64,000 nt of DNA, taken from assembly GCF_014636865.1 (NCBI RefSeq), contig NZ_BMER01000001.1, positions 608,718 through 672,717 on the forward strand, written 5' to 3'. Shown piece by piece: positions 1-7,805 of this stretch. Position 1 is the first letter of the stretch, and each line of letters starts with the position of its first letter. Below the pieces are notes generated by a model. It saw only the letters and a program-made list of their open reading frames with translations. It was not told the origin of the DNA and made no database searches. The translations under genes were made by a program, and so were the position numbers. This DNA is from Parapedobacter pyrenivorans (GTDB lineage Bacteria; Bacteroidota; Bacteroidia; Sphingobacteriales; Sphingobacteriaceae).

Positions 1-286
1 TAGAAAAACCCGACCACATGGCGTCGTCATAGTCGGCCATCCGTCGCCATTGGGCCTGCCGTTCCTGGTTGGCATCAATGGAGGTATGATCCGGATCGTT
101 CAGCCCCATGTCCGTGGGCAACCGGTCGTAAAAATTGGCCAGCAATCCCAAAATCTGTTTGGGATCATTCCAAACCTGTTCTTCTAAGATGATGTTCTTT
201 GGCGTCCGCTCCAACCAATCCTTCGCACAGGAAAGAAAGGCGAGCGGTAAGATGCTGAGTATGGCTAACTGATATATTCGTTTCAT
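1..286 (-). CDS. SusD-family glycan-binding lipoprotein, 3'-truncated by window edge
   Basis: Only the first 95 codons are inside the window; the frame is open to the left edge. The product starts MKRIYQLAILSILPLAFLSC, a lipoprotein signal peptide with its lipobox cysteine at residue 20, followed by the KDWLERTPKN segment typical of SusD N-termini. SusD proteins sit on the outer surface, bind oligosaccharides and cap the SusC channel. The start is only 11 bp downstream of the susC stop on the same strand, so the two are co-transcribed partners. The context (GH43 arabinanase, araBDA) points to arabinan or arabino-oligosaccharides as ligand, which is inference. This short frame was read directly from the sequence. 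Confidence 0.85.
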   Translation of the reverse strand, partial: MKRIYQLAILSILPLAFLSCAKDWLERTPKNIILEEQVWNDPKQILGLLANFYDRLPTDMGLNDPDHTSIDANQERQAQWRRMADYDDAMWSGFS

Positions 287-297
287 GGCTATCCTAT

Positions 298-3200
298 TTA
301 AAGCGACAAATTAAATCCAAACGTGTATAGTTTCTGCTGCGGATACACCAGCCCGTTTGTACTGCTTATTTCCGGATCGATTTCAAACTCCTTCACGTTA
401 TCCAAGGAGAATAAGTTGGTGCCGTTGGCAAAGATGCGTAGGCCCGATATACCCACCCGTTCGATGAGCTGCCGGGGGAAGCTGTAAGCGACCTCCAGGT
501 TCCGAAGGCGCAGGTAACGTACATTCGTGACCCAGAAATCACTTCTCCGATAATTGACGTGTGTATTGAGGTCTTTCCGCAATGCCGGATAAGTTCCCGG
601 TATCCATTGGCTGTTCGGGTCGTACGGGTCGACCCGGCGCCAGTGGTCATCGGCGAACGACTGGAGTAAGTTTCCGTTATTCTGGAAGGGATATTTCAAT
701 TCCCAATCCCGGAAAAAGGTCTGCATGCCCGCACCTACAAAATCGAAGGCAACGCTGATACCTTTCCAGCCAACGCTGCCGTTGATGCCGTAATTGAAAT
801 AAGGCAGTGCGCCTTCGGCATAGCCGATAGGTTCCAAATCCAGATCGTTGATGATACCATCACCATTGACATCCTTGAATTTGAGGTCGCCCGGAAGCAG
901 GCTGCGATTGCCCTGTCCGTCGATATTGACAGGGTGGTTATCAATCTCTTCCTGCGACTGGAATTGACCGATGACCTGATATCCCCAGTTGATGCTTGCC
1001 CAGCGGTCTTCCGCCGATCGCCGATATTCATCGTATGAATTCCCAAAGCGCGGCTTATAGGTATTCAGGCTGCGCAGGCGGGCCAAGGTCGCATTCACAC
1101 CGATGGAGTACTGCACATTGCCAGCCTGGTCCTGCCAGGTGACCATGCCGTCCATGCCTCGTGTCGCATCGGCATTTAGGTTTTCGTTGGGCAGTGTATA
1201 TCCGACTTCACTGGGCAGCAATACATCATATCGGGCAGCGGGCAACCCCGTACGCCGACGTTCAAACAAATCAAATTGACCACTCAACTTGCCGAACACC
1301 GTAAAATCAAACCCCACATTCTGTGTACGGTTGGTTACCCACGAAAGATTGGTAATGGGCAACCCGCGTGGCCGCAATCCATTCACAAAATTCCCATCGA
1401 GTACGGCACTCCGGCCAGCATTCACATTGCCGCCGCCGAAGGTATAGCCGGGCAGGTAGTCAAAGGCGCCGATACCGATTTCACTGCCCGTCTCACCGTA
1501 CGATAACCGGAGTTTGAAATCATTCAGCCAATTGCCAATACGGTCCTTGATAAACGCTTCTTCACTGAGCCGCCAACCTACGGAAACACCCGGGAAGAAA
1601 CCCCATCGGTGGTCTGGCGCGTAAAGGAATGAACCGTCATAACGACCCATTAATTCAAGTAAGTACTTTTGGGCAAAGTTATAATTGATACGACCGATAT
1701 AACCCGCACGCGCTTCTACACTCCATTCGTCCGCCAGATAGTCTTGCTCAGCAAAAAACATCAGCGGGATGTAGTTGTTAGATGGCACCGTGTGGATGAC
1801 ATTGTAGGAATTTTCCATATCTGATCGTTCAAAAGCGGCCACCGCAGCGATCGAATGCTGGCCAATCTGTTTGTCGTAGCTCAGCTGGAATTGTGCAAAC
1901 CGCGATACGACGTTGCGCTTATGTTTTTCACGCCAGGGGTTCTGGTTACCGAAACCCGGCTGGGTATAATACGTATCCGTGGCCTCGTCATACAGGTAGG
2001 CATCATAGGTATATTCGAAGCCATCGAAGTCCTCGTTGGTGAAGTTATACGAGTACAGCCCCTTCGCCTTCAGTCCGAATTTAAAATCATATTCAGCAGT
2101 GAAATTTACATTCATCGCACGCCACCACTCGTCTACCCACCCGGTCACATCGTCTTTGTAGGTAGCCGGGTTGACATTTACGTTGTGTGTCTGGTGGATA
2201 TAGTCCGGATTGTCATTCGCATAAGGGCTTTCGGTAGGCCACATGCTGAATACGCTCAGCAGGGGATTGAAGTAATCGTCTAGGCCCGGTACACCCACGT
2301 TATGCCTTTTTTCCACGCGTGCGCTAATCTGCGTGCCCACCGTCAGTCCCTTGGCCAAGTTGCCACTGATGTTGGCCTGCAGGTTCGTCCGGTTGAAATT
2401 GAAATCCCTGACGATGGCATCTTGATTAATGTGGCTCAGCGAAATGTAATAATTGGACCGCTCTGAGCCACCCGAAGCGTTGGCACTAAGGTAGTATTGC
2501 GGTACATTGGGACGCATCACTTCCTCAAAATAATCGTAGCTTTTGTATCCCTTTTCCGTTCCCGCTTCCCATTTGACTAATTGGTCGGGGCTATAGAGCA
2601 GTGCAGGGTCATTGCCAAAGTTCTGTGCCGATTCCAGCAACCCGCGGATATACTGGCCCGCGTTTGCCGGCCGGGGAAAACGTGTGAAATTCTGCATGCC
2701 GTAGTAGCTGGTCACGTTGATGCTGGTGTTTTCACCTCTCCGGCCTTTCTTGGTGGTAATGAGGACAACGCCGTTGGATGCCCGCAATCCGTAGACGGAC
2801 GCTGAAGCGTCTTTCAATACCGTGATGCTCTCGATATCTTCCAGCCCGAGGTTATTGAAGATATTCTGGCCCGATACCCCCGTATTGAATCCGAATGCAG
2901 TTGTTCCGTCACTGGTGCTGTACGGTACCCCATCGATGACATACAATGGATTCCCCAAGTTGCGCACTTGGATATTCGCGCCATTGCCCGGCCGCGAATC
3001 CGTGGTACGCGCGGTGACACCAGGCACTTTGCCTACCAATGCACTGGTCGCAGCAACAGCGGGCGTCCGCACCAGGTCTTCCGACCCAATCGTGCTGACC
3101 GCCCCTGTAATCGATGCTTTGGTCTGCGTACCATATCCCACGACAACGACCTCGCTCAGGGCCTCATTACTGGCCTCCAGTTGCACGTCTATGGTCGTGC

Positions 3201-3504
3201 GGTTGGCTATGGCCACCTCTTGGGTACTGTAACCGATGTAGGTAAATACCAATATACCGTTGCCGTTGGGCAACCGCAACGAATACACCCCTTGTTCATT
3301 GGTGGTAGCTCCACCGTTACCCCCCTTCAACAAAACGCTCACGCCGGCAATCGGTTCGCCTTCGCCATTGGTAACGGTGCCCTGCACCACGATTTCTTGT
3401 AAGTGGGCTATCCCATATCCATGCCCTCCCAACACCATACCTAGGAGTACCCCGATATGCATAAAGCGTCTAAAGATTGCTTTCTTTAGTCTATACTTGC
3501 TCAT
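298..3504 (-). CDS. SusC-family TonB-dependent outer-membrane transporter (arabinan locus)
   Basis: A 1068-aa protein with an N-terminal signal segment (to about residue 30), a carboxypeptidase-regulatory-like beta-sandwich (about 37-112), the SusC hallmark VVVVGYGTQTKASITGAV near 118-138, a plug domain with the conserved IESITVLKDASA segment, and a long beta-barrel ending in FGFNLSL. SusC proteins import oligosaccharides across the outer membrane using TonB energy. The partner SusD follows 11 bp downstream. Upstream lies a 172-bp gap to the GH43 gene that contains a candidate AraR operator, so this gene probably starts its own transcript. It is clearly diverged from the other two SusC proteins in the window, which resemble each other more. 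Substrate assignment to arabinan is inferred from neighbours. Confidence 0.92.
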   Translation of the reverse strand: MSKYRLKKAIFRRFMHIGVLLGMVLGGHGYGIAHLQEIVVQGTVTNGEGEPIAGVSVLLKGGNGGATTNEQGVYSLRLPNGNGILVFTYIGYSTQEVAIANRTTIDVQLEASNEALSEVVVVGYGTQTKASITGAVSTIGSEDLVRTPAVAATSALVGKVPGVTARTTDSRPGNGANIQVRNLGNPLYVIDGVPYSTSDGTTAFGFNTGVSGQNIFNNLGLEDIESITVLKDASASVYGLRASNGVVLITTKKGRRGENTSINVTSYYGMQNFTRFPRPANAGQYIRGLLESAQNFGNDPALLYSPDQLVKWEAGTEKGYKSYDYFEEVMRPNVPQYYLSANASGGSERSNYYISLSHINQDAIVRDFNFNRTNLQANISGNLAKGLTVGTQISARVEKRHNVGVPGLDDYFNPLLSVFSMWPTESPYANDNPDYIHQTHNVNVNPATYKDDVTGWVDEWWRAMNVNFTAEYDFKFGLKAKGLYSYNFTNEDFDGFEYTYDAYLYDEATDTYYTQPGFGNQNPWREKHKRNVVSRFAQFQLSYDKQIGQHSIAAVAAFERSDMENSYNVIHTVPSNNYIPLMFFAEQDYLADEWSVEARAGYIGRINYNFAQKYLLELMGRYDGSFLYAPDHRWGFFPGVSVGWRLSEEAFIKDRIGNWLNDFKLRLSYGETGSEIGIGAFDYLPGYTFGGGNVNAGRSAVLDGNFVNGLRPRGLPITNLSWVTNRTQNVGFDFTVFGKLSGQFDLFERRRTGLPAARYDVLLPSEVGYTLPNENLNADATRGMDGMVTWQDQAGNVQYSIGVNATLARLRSLNTYKPRFGNSYDEYRRSAEDRWASINWGYQVIGQFQSQEEIDNHPVNIDGQGNRSLLPGDLKFKDVNGDGIINDLDLEPIGYAEGALPYFNYGINGSVGWKGISVAFDFVGAGMQTFFRDWELKYPFQNNGNLLQSFADDHWRRVDPYDPNSQWIPGTYPALRKDLNTHVNYRRSDFWVTNVRYLRLRNLEVAYSFPRQLIERVGISGLRIFANGTNLFSLDNVKEFEIDPEISSTNGLVYPQQKLYTFGFNLSL

Positions 3505-3634
3505 AACTAGTTAATTTTCTGGTTGGTAATTATTTGATTAAAGCTTCCGGAAACATCGAAATGTCATGGCGGAGGGCCGATGAATAGTCGTTTCATACCG
3601 AATGGTTAATTGCGATATGCGCTTACCAAGCACA

Positions 3635-3657
3635 TATATTGTTAACAAAACACTTAT
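3635..3657 (-). promoter_or_regulatory. candidate AraR operator, site A (upstream of susC)
   Basis: Read toward susC the site is ATAAGTGT-TTTGTTA-ACAATATA. It matches the shared pattern TTAAATGT-N7-ACATTTAA at 6 of 8 and 5 of 8 half-site positions. Aligned without regard to symmetry, its core TGTTTTGTT is identical to site B in front of GH97. It is about 130 bp upstream of the susC start, in the only sizeable gap of the leftward gene block. Function as an AraR site is inference. I see no convincing -33/-7 promoter around it. Confidence 0.45.
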
Positions 3658-3676
3658 TTATAGACAAAAAAGCCTT

Positions 3677-4690
3677 TCAGTTTATCAACTCCGGCCACCC
3701 GTGCTCGTCCCAAGCCAACCGCGCTATACGCAGTTTGGAAACACCGTTATCGTCGCCATCATAACCGTGGAAAATCAAGTAATCCTCGCCGTCAAACGTA
3801 TAGACCGAATTATGTCCTACGCCTTGCCAACGCTCATCTCCTGCCAGCAGCAATTTACCGCCACCGGAAGCGAGTGGCGTACCATGGTCATCGACATAGG
3901 GTCCGGTTGCCTGCGTTGATCGTCCCACAATCATTTTATACGTGCTTTCTAGGCCTTTGCAGCAGTAATCGATGGAGGCAAATAGGTAATAGTAATCCTT
4001 CTTTTTGAAGATAAACGGCGCCTCGATGGCATTGCCGCCGGCATCTTTGGGATTAGCTGCAGTAGCCGGCGGGTTGGATGCTCCGGAGCCGGCTATCCGG
4101 CTTGCGATGGTGGGCAACTGCAATGTATCGCCAACAACCGCCATTCGATTTGGCGCGAGCTGGATCATCTTCAAACCACCCCAAAACGAGCCAAAGCTTA
4201 AATACGCCGTACCGGCATCGTCTTCCACGACATTCGGGTCGATCGCGTTCCAATTCGTTATGCCGGGATACGATTGGATGATTTTTCCGCGATCCTTCCA
4301 TTCAAATCGGGGATCCTCGGGGTCAAGCGTTACATTCGTGGCTAAACCAATGCACGATGTATTTTTCCCGAATGCGGAAACCGAATAATACAAGTAATAC
4401 TGGCCGTTGTGATAACTGATGTCTGGCGCCCAGAAATGCCCCTTAAAGGTAGGGACAGCGGCGATGGTCCACGCTGGCGGAGCGTTAAACACGGGTGATT
4501 CCCGTTTCCATTCGGTTAAGTCGGTCGACGACCACACGGCGATTCCCCGCCCCGTCGCAAACAGGTAATAAGTACCCTTGTGTTTAGCCATTACCGGATC
4601 GTGTACCCGGACGGCAGTGGGTTGCGCATAAATTCGGGTGCTTCCGATATTACATGCGACAACGAGTATAATTAAAACAAGCGGTCTCAT
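3677..4690 (-). CDS. GH43 family endo-alpha-1,5-L-arabinanase
   Basis: A 337-aa secreted protein with an N-terminal signal peptide (cleavage near IYAQ, residue 23). It has the five-bladed propeller signature of GH43 arabinanases: catalytic base Asp31 in VHDPVMA, pKa-modulating Asp151 in NAIDPNV, general acid Glu223 in NAIEAPF, and the FWAPDIS motif at 86-92. Enzymes of this type cleave alpha-1,5-linked arabinan internally. It lies 40 bp downstream of the GH97 gene on the same strand and is probably co-transcribed with it. Length is normal for a single-domain arabinanase with no extra binding module. It supplies arabino-oligosaccharides to the adjacent SusC/SusD pair. An exo-arabinosidase activity cannot be excluded from sequence alone. 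Confidence 0.88.
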   Translation of the reverse strand: MRPLVLIILVVACNIGSTRIYAQPTAVRVHDPVMAKHKGTYYLFATGRGIAVWSSTDLTEWKRESPVFNAPPAWTIAAVPTFKGHFWAPDISYHNGQYYLYYSVSAFGKNTSCIGLATNVTLDPEDPRFEWKDRGKIIQSYPGITNWNAIDPNVVEDDAGTAYLSFGSFWGGLKMIQLAPNRMAVVGDTLQLPTIASRIAGSGASNPPATAANPKDAGGNAIEAPFIFKKKDYYYLFASIDYCCKGLESTYKMIVGRSTQATGPYVDDHGTPLASGGGKLLLAGDERWQGVGHNSVYTFDGEDYLIFHGYDGDDNGVSKLRIARLAWDEHGWPELIN

Positions 4691-4730
4691 AATTTAATAA
4701 CTGAATATAAATACATTGCGAAACGATTCC

Positions 4731-6650
4731 TTATTCCAGTACGACCACAAAGCCCCCATTTGGCTTTACAGCAATCGCAATCTCCATAAGCGGGACGGTT
4801 TCCACCTTAAAATCACCGGCTTCCGGTCCATCCGTTATCAGCATGGCGTGATGAATTCCCTCAAATGTGGACAGGTCGACCGTCAATTTCTTCGCTTCGG
4901 CCTCACCATTAATCCCCGCGATATACCATCGTCCATCCGACTTTCTGGCGATGGTCACATCTTTCCCGGGAAACCCACTGATAAATCGAACATCATCCCA
5001 GGAGTTGGGTAGCGCGCGCAGAAATGCCTTGACCTGTGCCGGCACCTGTACCATACCTTCCGGCGATTCGGCATAATGCTGTATGCCGGAAATAAAGAGC
5101 ACGCTGGTAGCCAGTTCAAATGCTGCGGTGGTACGCCGTTGCACTTGGGTACGTACCTTAGACAGGTTCATCGGCGTATAATCCATGGGATCGAATGCGT
5201 TGCGTGTAAACGGCAAGATCGTTGCATGGGTAGCCTGTCGGTCCGCATCCTCCTGCATAAAGGTGACCATCTCAAAGCCACGTACAGCTTCCACGGTCAT
5301 CAGGTGTGGATAGGTGCGCGACCAGCCGCGGGGCAACGTAGCCCCATGAAAATTAACCAATAGCCCCTGCTTGGCGGCATCTTCCAAAATATCGATGTAA
5401 TATCGGATCACCGATCGCCCGTCGCCGCCGAAGAAATCGATTTTGACACCTTTGATCCCCATCGCCTTGATACGCGCAAATTCTTCGTTCCGGCCCTCGT
5501 GGGTAAGTAGTTTGTCTTTTGGTGTGTATTTGACTGTATTCCAAATGCCGGCAGAATTGTACCACAATAGCAAGCCAACATTTTTGGTTGCTGCATAGTC
5601 GGCTAATTCCGCTATCTTTTCGTAACCGATCTTGCGGTCCCAATTGACGTCGATCAGGCAATATTGCCAGTTCATATCAGCGGCGAAGTCGATGTATTTC
5701 CGCTGTTCTTCGTATACGATGCGATCGTCTTTCGAATTGATCCAGCTCCAGGATGATTTACCCGGTTTCACGACATCTTCAGCAATAACAATGGCCTTAT
5801 CAGCGACATCAAGCCCCAAATTGGATTCCACGACAGTGGCCAGTGAACCTACCGTGACCACACGCCAAGGTGAGTAAAACGGCTCGCTGGACGCTGGAAG
5901 TAATCCGCCATCTGGCATGACTTCCAACGGATCGGGGAAACCGATCCGGTATTCGCCGGCAGCCTCGCCCTGCACAAGCCGTGTTGCACAGTACGTCCCG
6001 TCCAGACCTGCCTCGGTAATCAGTGCCCATACACGATCTACTTGGAAAAGTGCCGGATACACCCAGCCCGTGGCCGGCGCTGCCGTACTTACAGGGATTC
6101 CCTGTTCATAATGTTCTTCGTACGACGGATTGGTTTGTTCCCATCCGGATTTGGCAGCAGCCATGGGTTGCAGCCAACCCTTCGCATGACTCGGAAATCG
6201 AAAGGATGTCAATTCCCTATGGATGGTCAGTTGCTGCCCCGTGGAGTTTGGGAAATAGTAACGGAAAGCGACACCATCGTCCGAAACTTGAAAAACCAGA
6301 TCATAGCCCTGATTATCGCCATTGCGCAATTGCAATATGCGTCGGTTGGCCGAATAGGTGTTCAATCGCCGTTTCCCCGTCCTGACCTCATAGGCAGCTG
6401 TTATTCGCTCCGGCTCCGATGCGGCCACAATACGTACATCGTCCCTACCCTCGGCTGAAACACCCAAAGTCGCCCGATCCAATACCGTATGGCCGTCCTT
6501 GCTTATCGAATACGAAATCTGGCCCGGACCGTCTGACCATATCTCGGTGCTCAACCGATTGTCGGGACTTGATAAGGTGTAATGTTCTTCACTGTGCGCC
6601 AACGCACCCCCATAAACGAACATGCTAATAAATAAGCAGATACCGCGCAT
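4731..6650 (-). CDS. GH97 family glycosidase, retaining type (alpha-galactosidase or beta-L-arabinopyranosidase)
   Basis: A 639-aa protein with an N-terminal signal (MRGICLFISMFVYGGALA), a GH97 N-terminal beta-sandwich (about 25-285), a TIM barrel (about 290-560) and a C-terminal beta domain. The TIM barrel carries GVKIDFF with Asp405 and TVEAVRG with Glu454. These fit the nucleophile and acid/base of the retaining GH97 branch rather than the glutamate bases of the inverting SusB alpha-glucosidases. Known retaining members act on alpha-galactosides, and some on beta-L-arabinopyranosides. Next to an arabinanase the second activity would remove side groups from arabinan or arabinogalactan, which is inference. 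It is the first gene of a leftward pair with GH43 and faces araR across a 343-bp regulatory gap. Confidence 0.87.
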   Translation of the reverse strand: MRGICLFISMFVYGGALAHSEEHYTLSSPDNRLSTEIWSDGPGQISYSISKDGHTVLDRATLGVSAEGRDDVRIVAASEPERITAAYEVRTGKRRLNTYSANRRILQLRNGDNQGYDLVFQVSDDGVAFRYYFPNSTGQQLTIHRELTSFRFPSHAKGWLQPMAAAKSGWEQTNPSYEEHYEQGIPVSTAAPATGWVYPALFQVDRVWALITEAGLDGTYCATRLVQGEAAGEYRIGFPDPLEVMPDGGLLPASSEPFYSPWRVVTVGSLATVVESNLGLDVADKAIVIAEDVVKPGKSSWSWINSKDDRIVYEEQRKYIDFAADMNWQYCLIDVNWDRKIGYEKIAELADYAATKNVGLLLWYNSAGIWNTVKYTPKDKLLTHEGRNEEFARIKAMGIKGVKIDFFGGDGRSVIRYYIDILEDAAKQGLLVNFHGATLPRGWSRTYPHLMTVEAVRGFEMVTFMQEDADRQATHATILPFTRNAFDPMDYTPMNLSKVRTQVQRRTTAAFELATSVLFISGIQHYAESPEGMVQVPAQVKAFLRALPNSWDDVRFISGFPGKDVTIARKSDGRWYIAGINGEAEAKKLTVDLSTFEGIHHAMLITDGPEAGDFKVETVPLMEIAIAVKPNGGFVVVLE

Positions 6651-6993
6651 GTAGATGATGTTTTAGTGTTTATAATCGGCCTCGCTTTAAGCAAGCAAAA
6701 TCGATAGGACTAAATTCGGATTATTTTAAATAAACGTCAACAAAACATTTAAGTAATTTTAAACTAAATGCTGCTTAATAAAATTAAAAAACTCATTTGC
6801 AAACACTTAAAATTTAAAATTCATTTGTATGTTTGCGCAACCTTGCATCCGGCATGATAAAATAATGTCATTTGCTGACAACATATCGCCATAAATTAGG
6901 GTAAAATCAGTTATTAAAAAGTTAAATTACGTCGTATAATCCCATTTGAATCCATTATTATTGTACAAATATCAACAGTAGAAACCCGACATT
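6651..6993. promoter_or_regulatory. divergent control region between GH97 and araR
   Basis: This 343-bp, strongly A+T-rich gap holds no gene. It contains candidate operator site B (6730-6752) and an interrupted inverted repeat GCAAACA...TGTTTGC at 6799-6836. The TATGTTTG at 6828-6835 matches the Bacteroidota -7 consensus TAnnTTTG in the araR direction, but I found no TTG at the usual 19-21 bp upstream. Control of both divergent transcripts from here is inferred from the layout. Confidence 0.6.
6730..6752 (-). promoter_or_regulatory. candidate AraR operator, site B (GH97/araR)
   Basis: Read toward GH97 the site is TTAAATGT-TTTGTTG-ACGTTTAT: a perfect left half and a 6 of 8 right half of TTAAATGT-N7-ACATTTAA. 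It lies about 80 bp upstream of the GH97 start and about 240 bp upstream of araR. It is near-identical to the site in front of araB and to the one in front of the susC at 59.6 kb. Assignment to AraR is inference from gene content. Confidence 0.55.
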
Positions 6994-7692
6994 ATGACAA
7001 AATACATTAAACAGACACGTATCCTGGTTGCAGTGGACTGCATTATATTCGGATTTGATGGTTTTAACCTCAAATTGTTGTTGATTAAAAGGGGGTTTGA
7101 ACCCGAAAAGAATAAGTGGAGCCTTATGGGTGGATTTGTCCAATCGGATGAAAAACCCGAGGACGCCGCCTCGCGGGTGCTTAAGCAACTCACTGGGTTG
7201 AAGAATGTGTATATGGAACAGCTATTGGTATTCGGTGAACCGGAACGGGATCCCATAGAACGGACCGTCAGTATCACCTACTTTGCGCTTATTGACATCA
7301 AAAAATATGAAAAACAGCTCAGTGACGACTATCGAGCCGAATGGTTCCAGTTGGACCGCATACCGCAATTGATCTTTGATCACGACAAAATGGTGCAACA
7401 TGCTAAAAACAGATTAAGGTATAAAGCAGCCCTGCATCCCATTTTGTTTGAATTGCTGCCCGAAAAATTTACCATCCCGCAGATCATGACCCTCTACGAA
7501 CAGGTATATGATGTGCAACTGGATAAGCGTAATTTCACACGCAAATTGCGTTCAACAGGACTGCTCATCAAACAGCTGGACAAAGACAAGGAGAACTCCA
7601 AGAAAGGTGCCTTTTACTACAAACTCGATAAAACGACGTACAAAGAAAAATTCACCAAGTTCTTGAATTTCGTGTCGAATCCCGAATACTAA
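6994..7692 (+). CDS. araR: Nudix-domain transcriptional regulator of arabinose utilisation (NrtR/AraR family)
   Basis: A 232-aa protein with a Nudix-like domain (about 8-145) followed by a winged-helix DNA-binding domain (about 150-225, with LPEKFTIPQIMTLYEQVY and the NFTRKLRSTGLL recognition region). The Nudix box region GGFVQSDEKPEDAASRVLKQ lacks the REUxEE glutamates, so hydrolase activity is unlikely and the domain probably binds a ligand. This architecture is that of NrtR-family regulators; the Bacteroides thetaiotaomicron member AraR controls L-arabinose genes. The gene lies between GH97 and araB, which fits that role. Candidate operators occur on both sides of it, implying control of GH97/GH43, araBDA and possibly itself. 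The assignment would be wrong only if the effector is another sugar. Confidence 0.88.
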   Translation: MTKYIKQTRILVAVDCIIFGFDGFNLKLLLIKRGFEPEKNKWSLMGGFVQSDEKPEDAASRVLKQLTGLKNVYMEQLLVFGEPERDPIERTVSITYFALIDIKKYEKQLSDDYRAEWFQLDRIPQLIFDHDKMVQHAKNRLRYKAALHPILFELLPEKFTIPQIMTLYEQVYDVQLDKRNFTRKLRSTGLLIKQLDKDKENSKKGAFYYKLDKTTYKEKFTKFLNFVSNPEY

Positions 7693-7753
7693 AAAATAAA
7701 CGATTGGATAATAAATAAAATTTTGCTTCGTTTTTGCTTTTAATTCTCATCAA

Positions 7754-7776
7754 TTAAATGTTATTTTGACACGACT
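7754..7776 (+). promoter_or_regulatory. candidate AraR operator, site C (upstream of araB)
   Basis: The site reads TTAAATGT-TATTTTG-ACACGACT. The left half is perfect and the right half keeps only ACA, so symmetry is poor, but the run TTAAATGTT-N-T-N-TTGAC is shared with sites B and D. It lies 30 bp upstream of the araB start. A protein bound here would block the promoter or early transcription. The function is inferred. Confidence 0.5.
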
Positions 7777-7805
7777 AATCAATTAACCTCAAGAAGTATA
7801 GCGGA

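Noticed and set aside
1855-2283. Long open frames opposite the SusC, SusD and GH genes, e.g. 1855-2283, 8915-9451 and 46882-47367
   Set aside because: They lie fully inside well-supported genes on the other strand, have no recognisable domains and no plausible start signals.
7731-7776. Reading TTGAC in sites B-D as a -33 promoter box
   Set aside because: No TAnnTTTG appears 19-21 bp downstream at any of these sites, and for araB the start codon would be too close; the palindromic symmetry fits an operator better.
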